Shown here piece after piece: positions 60,140 to 64,000 of a stretch of DNA of 64,000 nt. Numbering within the stretch: position 1 is the first letter of the stretch; each line of letters opens with the position of its first letter. Under the pieces are notes generated by a model. That model did not search any database and was not told the origin of the DNA. It was given only the letters and a program-made list of their open reading frames with translations. A program made the translations under genes and the position numbers. Origin of the DNA: Paenibacillus tuaregi (GTDB lineage: Bacteria > Bacillota > Bacilli > Paenibacillales > Paenibacillaceae); contig NZ_LT575476.1 of the NCBI RefSeq assembly GCF_900086655.1, positions 3,011,869 to 3,075,868 on the forward strand. The letters run 5' to 3'.

Positions 60140-60172
60140 AGGCTTGTACAAGGCTTGTACAAGGCTTGTACA
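60140..60172. repeat. Three exact 11-bp direct repeats upstream of the NRPS operon
   Basis: AGGCTTGTACA occurs three times without a gap. Each junction creates the palindrome TTGTACAA. The 11-bp period puts the copies on one face of the helix, as in iteron-like activator sites. Confidence 0.75.
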
Positions 60173-60391
60173 TCGCAGCAGCCTTACAGACGGTTCAGCG
60201 CTGCCTAGGGGAAAATCCACGCCGTGTAATCGGGTGTAGCGGTAATTGATTAAAGTGATGAAGTGAAACAAGTAATCCCTTATTAACAGGAAACTTCTTG
60301 CAACTTACTTTTATAGTAGAGCTAAACTTTCATTTGTGATAGGGGGATAATTTTACAATAAAGGGGTAAATTCCTCTATTTTCTAGCAGCT

Positions 60392-61453
60392 TTACCAGAG
60401 ATTAAGAGCCTTATGCAAAAAAACATTTCCACTCTTGCTTGAAAACACCAGCTTAACAAACAGAACCAGATTAAAAATAGTAACTTTGTGACGAAGGGAT
60501 TGTCGGCAATAATGGAGCGCTTTTTTACGGTCATGGCGGTTCAAATAGCTGAGCGTATAATATTTGCTTGCAATGCCAATGTCAATATAAGAGAGCTGTT
60601 TCGCTTTTTTACGAATGGAATCAGACTGGGCAACCAAATCCCGGATATGCTCACGAACCTTGATAGATTTGAAGCTAAGTCCTTCGATTTTTTTATAAAT
60701 TTCCTCGTTAAGATGAATGGTGTCAGGATCCAGCTGCCAGCGGTCGCAGAAGAAGTAGAGGCTGTCGGGAGACTCCCGGTAGACGGAATGAGGTTTGGTT
60801 TGAAGTGCAACTCTGTATTTGTCGAAAAAGCGAAGCAGATAAGTCGTATCTTCCCCCAGATAAAAATGTTCGTTGATCAAGCCAACTTCGTCCAGCAGCT
60901 CCCGGCGGAATACCATCGTGTTCAGTTGAAAAAAATTCCGCGTATGCGACAAAAACGCCTCAAACAAACCTTTTTCGAATACAATTATTTCTCCGTCATT
61001 CCATGCTTCGAACGTCGTTCGCATCGAATTCAGCAAATTCCGCTCAACCTTATTGTCGAAGTTGTAGGAGGTCATATCCCCGTGGCATTCCACCCATAAC
61101 GCAAAGCTGATATCCACTTTTGTCAGTGCGTGTGTCCTCATGCTGTCGGTCAAATGGCACGGATACCATTCGTCATCGGAGTCAAGAAACGCCAGATATT
61201 CGCCATGCGCAGCCAGCATACCCGTGTTTCGCGCGCCCCCCGGTCCTTTTTCCCGTTCATTGCACATATAGCGTATTCGCGCATCTTTGCGCGTCCACTC
61301 TCGGATCACCTCTTCCGTCTGATCCGTGCTTCGGTCATCTACGACAATCAGCTCCCAGTTGGCATAAGACTGACGTTGGATGGACTCGATCGCGCCGGAA
61401 ATGATCTGCGCCCGGTTATACGTTGGCATCACAATGCTTATCAGATGTTCCAT
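60392..61453 (-). CDS. GT2 glycosyltransferase
   Basis: 353 residues from the ATG at 61453 (MEHLISIVMPTYNRA), which has GGAG eight bases upstream; an earlier ATG at 61471 has none. The first ~120 residues are a GT-A fold with VVDDRSTDQT and DxD motif FLDSDDEWYP. The rest is of less certain role, with a weak hydrophobic segment near the C-terminus. It is on the same strand as the NRPS operon but 626 bp upstream and in AT-richer DNA. It could glycosylate the product or, more likely, a surface polymer. Confidence 0.85.
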   Translation of the reverse strand: MEHLISIVMPTYNRAQIISGAIESIQRQSYANWELIVVDDRSTDQTEEVIREWTRKDARIRYMCNEREKGPGGARNTGMLAAHGEYLAFLDSDDEWYPCHLTDSMRTHALTKVDISFALWVECHGDMTSYNFDNKVERNLLNSMRTTFEAWNDGEIIVFEKGLFEAFLSHTRNFFQLNTMVFRRELLDEVGLINEHFYLGEDTTYLLRFFDKYRVALQTKPHSVYRESPDSLYFFCDRWQLDPDTIHLNEEIYKKIEGLSFKSIKVREHIRDLVAQSDSIRKKAKQLSYIDIGIASKYYTLSYLNRHDRKKALHYCRQSLRHKVTIFNLVLFVKLVFSSKSGNVFLHKALNLW

Positions 61454-61628
61454 TCGCTTCACTCCAATCATTACAAAATATATGCCTTAAATCATCGTCA
61501 GTGTAAATGCGTTAGCGGGAAGCCGTCAAGTGTCCTCCGCTTCATTTATGCACGCACAGGCAAGAAAGCTAGCCCTACTTTAATGGCTTCCTTCTTCACT
61601 TCTATCGACAGCTGACTTATATAGACAA

Positions 61629-61713
61629 CGCAAAAACACCTCCGAGTGTTTGTTATCTCCATATCTTACGACATGGCTTATTCCCTTGAAGGTGTTATGA
61701 TTTGACTCACGTC
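61629..61713. repeat. Right copy of the diverged ~80-bp repeat
   Basis: Same orientation as 29785-29868. Terminal arms AAACACCTCCGAG and CTTGAAGGTGTT. An ATATCTTACGAC core corresponds to CTATCTTACGCC of the left copy. Together they bracket the biosynthetic operon and the GT2 gene. Confidence 0.65.
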
Positions 61714-61722
61714 AGATTTCAA

Positions 61723-62487
61723 TTATGAAGTTGTGGGTGCTTTTTCACTTCCGGACAGTAACTTAAGCAGGTCCTCAGGAATGCCGAACTTTTGATTATC
61801 TATTAGCATCTGCCAATCCTTGCTGCTGTCAGTTTGTTGCACTAGCTTGATTTCTTCCATTTCATGCTGAAGCTCTTCCATCTTCAAATCGAGCTCATAA
61901 GCGGTATCTGCCGCATTCTTCAAATCCTCCAGCAGCCGCTCAGGCACAGATTCGTTATATTTGTAAAAGATTTTATGCTCCAAGCTCGCCCAGAAGTCCA
62001 TAGCGATCGTCCGAATTTGAATCTCCACATATACAGGTACTTCGCCATCCGACATAAATACAGGGATTTCGACGATCATATGCAGGCTCTTGTACCCATT
62101 AGGTTTAGGTTTTTTAATGTAGTCTTTAATTTCTATAACCTTAACATCCTTTTGGGCCTGAAGCATTTCACTAATCCGGTATATATCTGATATAAAAGAG
62201 CAGGTAACACGGATGCCCGCAATATCGCGGATGTTCTCTTTAATATCCTCCAAGGAGCCAATTCCTCCCCGTCGGTACAGCTTCTTCATAATGCTTTCTG
62301 GTGTTTTGAGCCGTGATTTAGTGTGCTCAATCGGATTGTAATCATGAAGCAGCCGGAACTCCTCCTGCAAAATTTTGATTTTGGTTTCTACTTCCTGCAG
62401 AGCGAATTTATACATCATCATAAATCGCTTCAGCTTCTTTTGCAGAAGCTTCATCATTTCTAGTGGATTGTTATCAATCATGTACAT
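61723..62487 (-). CDS. relP: Small alarmone synthetase (RelP/YwaC type)
   Basis: Cytoplasmic (p)ppGpp synthetase of 254 residues from the ATG at 62487, with AGAAGGA upstream; the frame runs back to 62532. It has the single synthetase domain without hydrolase or regulatory domains. The blocks NPIEHTKSRLK, DIAGIRVTCSFISDIY, KPKPNGYKSLHMIVE and EIQIRTIAMDFWASLEHKI are close to Bacillus subtilis YwaC and include the metal and nucleotide sites. The C-terminal ~40 residues extend past the usual end. It makes alarmone under envelope stress in relatives. Monocistronic. Confidence 0.92.
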   Translation of the reverse strand: MYMIDNNPLEMMKLLQKKLKRFMMMYKFALQEVETKIKILQEEFRLLHDYNPIEHTKSRLKTPESIMKKLYRRGGIGSLEDIKENIRDIAGIRVTCSFISDIYRISEMLQAQKDVKVIEIKDYIKKPKPNGYKSLHMIVEIPVFMSDGEVPVYVEIQIRTIAMDFWASLEHKIFYKYNESVPERLLEDLKNAADTAYELDLKMEELQHEMEEIKLVQQTDSSKDWQMLIDNQKFGIPEDLLKLLSGSEKAPTTS

Positions 62488-62661
62488 GGTCCGTCCTTCT
62501 CTTTCAAGTTGATCATTGGCACTAAGCCTCATTATATCGTAGGAGGAAACGGGTTTCCAGTTTACATGCTACTCCTAGTCAGCATCATTTTGGATAATTT
62601 TAGAAACGGGCCTGCGATAAGTGTAACAAATGACTCCCCTTACCCGTCCATCTTATAGACG

Positions 62662-62697
62662 AAGCGGCTGCCAGATGATTATCCAGCAGCCGCTTCG
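62662..62697. other. Strong hairpin between relP and the small gene
   Basis: Perfect 11-bp stem GAAGCGGCTGC/GCAGCCGCTTC with a 13-nt loop. A short T-run follows only on the plus strand, although both neighbouring genes are on the minus strand, so its role is unclear. Confidence 0.5.
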
Positions 62698-62704
62698 CTT
62701 TTGA

Positions 62705-62839
62705 TTAACGGTTTGTGTAGTTATGCTCCGCATCATATTCACTGGATAATTCTTTCAGTGATTTGATTTTTCCATGGGGATGCCTTTCCTGCTTTCGTGA
62801 CTTCCAGGCAGCTTCTCTTCTGCTCTTCTGATCGGCCAT
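62705..62839 (-). CDS. 44-residue basic small protein
   Basis: An open frame of 44 codons from the ATG at 62839 behind an excellent AAGGAGG ribosome binding site. The product starts MADQKSRREAAWKSRKQERH and is highly charged (about a third Lys/Arg/His in the first 30 residues) with an acidic C-terminal part. No membrane segment and no Cys. The ribosome binding site and its isolation between flanking genes support a real gene. I do not recognise the family; small basic proteins of this kind occur in spores of Bacillales, but that is only a comparison. Confidence 0.6.
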   Translation of the reverse strand: MADQKSRREAAWKSRKQERHPHGKIKSLKELSSEYDAEHNYTNR

Positions 62840-62943
62840 TCAGGTATCCTCCTTAGAATGCGTTATATATACTACCATCCTAGCTTGTTACATCAGGCCG
62901 AAATTCATTCAATACTTGAACGAAGTTGTCACTGGTCAATTGA

Positions 62944-63711
62944 TCATTTCGGGGTAACCACACTCTTGAATTGATCAAGAGTCATATCACCTGTAATAAG
63001 GATACGGTGAAGAGCGAATCTGCCCTGCTCCGGCTTGGCGAATCCTCCCTCTACCGTAAGAGCGAGCAGGTAACCCGCTTTTTGAGCTGCTTGTATAGTA
63101 TGTTGGTCATAGAAGCCATATGGATATGCCAAGGCAATGGCTTGATGCCCCAGGTGCTTAAGAATTTCATCTTTCGAATTGCCTAGTTCCGCAAGCTTAT
63201 CCTTTTCACTAAGCTTAGTAAGATCCGGATGGGTCACCGTATGGGATTGGGTGTCCACTAAGCCTGAGGCTTCCATCTCGCGCAGCTGCTTCCAAGTAAG
63301 CCGGCCCGTTGTTCCAATACTGCCGGTTACCGCAAATATAGTTGCCCGCGTATGAGTTTGAAGCAGAATCGGGTATGCAGCGGTATAGTTATCCTCATAC
63401 CCGTCATCCAAGGTAATGATCACTGGCTTTGAGGGCAGTGGTCTCCCTCCGTTCCAGTACGCCAGCAGATCCTTGAGGTGTATGGGATGAAAGCCCTGGC
63501 TCTTCAAATAGGACAATTGTTCTTTGAACCGGGACGGAGCAATCTTGAGTGCATCGTTTCCATCCTCCGATACCGAGTGGTAGAGCAGGATCGGTACAGA
63601 AAAGGAGGCTGATTGGGACTCCTGAGGTTTCAATATAGAGGCTTCCCTGCTGCCGAACAAGCACATTAAGCTAAGTACTATCGGCATTAAACCATACGTG
63701 AGTATTTTCAT
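62944..63711 (-). CDS. Polysaccharide deacetylase (NodB domain), exported
   Basis: 255 residues from the ATG at 63711 (MKILTYGLMP), with AGGTGG upstream; the frame starts at 63744. A signal peptide or anchor at 1-~22 is followed by a NodB-type deacetylase domain: metal-binding Asp pair in ITLDDGYEDN and the HxxxH motif in SHTVTHPDL; the AYPYG block follows. It probably removes acetyl groups from peptidoglycan or another surface polysaccharide. Monocistronic and divergent from the acetyltransferase at the window end. Confidence 0.9.
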   Translation of the reverse strand: MKILTYGLMPIVLSLMCLFGSREASILKPQESQSASFSVPILLYHSVSEDGNDALKIAPSRFKEQLSYLKSQGFHPIHLKDLLAYWNGGRPLPSKPVIITLDDGYEDNYTAAYPILLQTHTRATIFAVTGSIGTTGRLTWKQLREMEASGLVDTQSHTVTHPDLTKLSEKDKLAELGNSKDEILKHLGHQAIALAYPYGFYDQHTIQAAQKAGYLLALTVEGGFAKPEQGRFALHRILITGDMTLDQFKSVVTPK

Positions 63712-63805
63712 TGATTGGTCCCACCTGCTTAAATGAAGTGACACCTATTCTGTACATAGGATAGAAAAAATATTCATGAGCCGCCGAGATAAGGAGAATT
63801 TGAAG

Positions 63806-64000
63806 ATGTTTGAATTGACCTGCGATACCTATTACAAAGTTAAACCGCTGCTAAGTGACGGATTCCCTCATCCAGAAATTCTCTCGATAATTGAAGGAAA
63901 TAATCCAGGCTGGATATTTACCGATGATCCGGACAACCCGCAAAGCGCACTGGTCTGGAGTAAGGGGATGCAGGGCTTTTACTTAATAGGAGATCATATG
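63806..64000 (+). CDS. GNAT-family acetyltransferase, partial (cut by window edge)
   Basis: The first 65 codons of an open frame with AAGGAG nine bases before the ATG. The text IIEGNNPGWIFTDDPDNPQS and ALVWSKGMQGFYLIGD resembles the N-terminal part of the GNAT acetyltransferase family PF12746, in which the sequence NNPGxxFxDD is typical. The acetyl-CoA-binding part lies beyond the window. Substrate unknown. Confidence 0.7.
   Translation, partial: MFELTCDTYYKVKPLLSDGFPHPEILSIIEGNNPGWIFTDDPDNPQSALVWSKGMQGFYLIGDHM

Larger units (their letters stand above)
59766..60391. other. Leader/promoter region of the NRPS operon, no gene
   Basis: 626 bp between the end of the GT2 gene and panD. It contains two tandem-repeat arrays (59928-60077 and 60140-60172), an AT-rich stretch near 60290-60390 and an AT-rich leader just before panD. 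I cannot fix a -35/-10 pair for panD with confidence. Confidence 0.6.

Overview
The window looks like a chromosomal segment of a spore-forming Gram-positive bacterium, most probably Paenibacillus. Support: several sugar ABC-importer operons paired with glycoside hydrolases, a YesM/YesN-type two-component system, lipoproteins with a Cys lipobox, a collagen-like GXT-repeat surface protein of the exosporium type, a RelP-type small alarmone synthetase, and strong AAGGAGG-like ribosome binding sites. The genus is inferred from gene content, not from a marker gene.

Left third (0-24.7 kb), ordinary metabolism. An operon on the minus strand (binding protein, two permeases, GH2 glycosidase; 4957-63) lies behind a perfect match to the CcpA cre consensus and next to an ArsR-type regulator. 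A PucR-family regulator and alanine dehydrogenase (ald) follow on the plus strand, then a small secreted protein, an MFS transporter and a GH1 enzyme that starts at CTG and carries the 6-phospho-glycoside signature. A second importer operon (binding protein, two permeases, GH42 beta-galactosidase) is divergent from a YesN/YesM-like regulator pair. Two GT2 glycosyltransferases sit downstream of a collagen-like protein gene and its short paralogue (22-27.4 kb), which suggests they glycosylate the surface protein. An amino-acid permease ends this part.

Centre and right (29-62 kb), the main feature. One minus-strand transcription unit of about 30 kb (59765 to 29952) runs: panD, a 4061-residue NRPS, three CPBP-family membrane proteins, a 3390-residue PKS/NRPS hybrid, a BtrH-like acyltransferase candidate, a type II thioesterase, a free-standing malonyl transacylase and an M20 peptidase. 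Reading the domains in order gives FAAL-ACP, C-A(Ile)-PCP, C-A(Ser)-PCP, C-A(Ser)-PCP, a broken C lobe, then KS-ACP with no AT, C-A(unassigned)-PCP, C-A(Gly)-PCP and a final C domain with no thioesterase. The inferred product is a lipopeptide, acyl-Ile-Ser-Ser-(C2 ketide)-X-Gly, with an unusual release step. No epimerisation, ketoreductase or thioesterase domain, no phosphopantetheinyl transferase and no ABC exporter is visible here. I do not recognise the product as a known one.

The cluster is visibly richer in G+C than the DNA around it. Its left side carries a decayed IS3-family transposase, and the same diverged ~80-bp repeat occurs on both sides (29785-29868 and 61629-61713), consistent with past acquisition. 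The leader region of panD carries degenerate 37/38-bp tandem repeats and three exact 11-bp direct repeats. The right end (60-64 kb) has a GT2 glycosyltransferase, a RelP-type (p)ppGpp synthetase, a 44-residue small protein, a polysaccharide deacetylase and the start of a GNAT acetyltransferase cut by the window edge.
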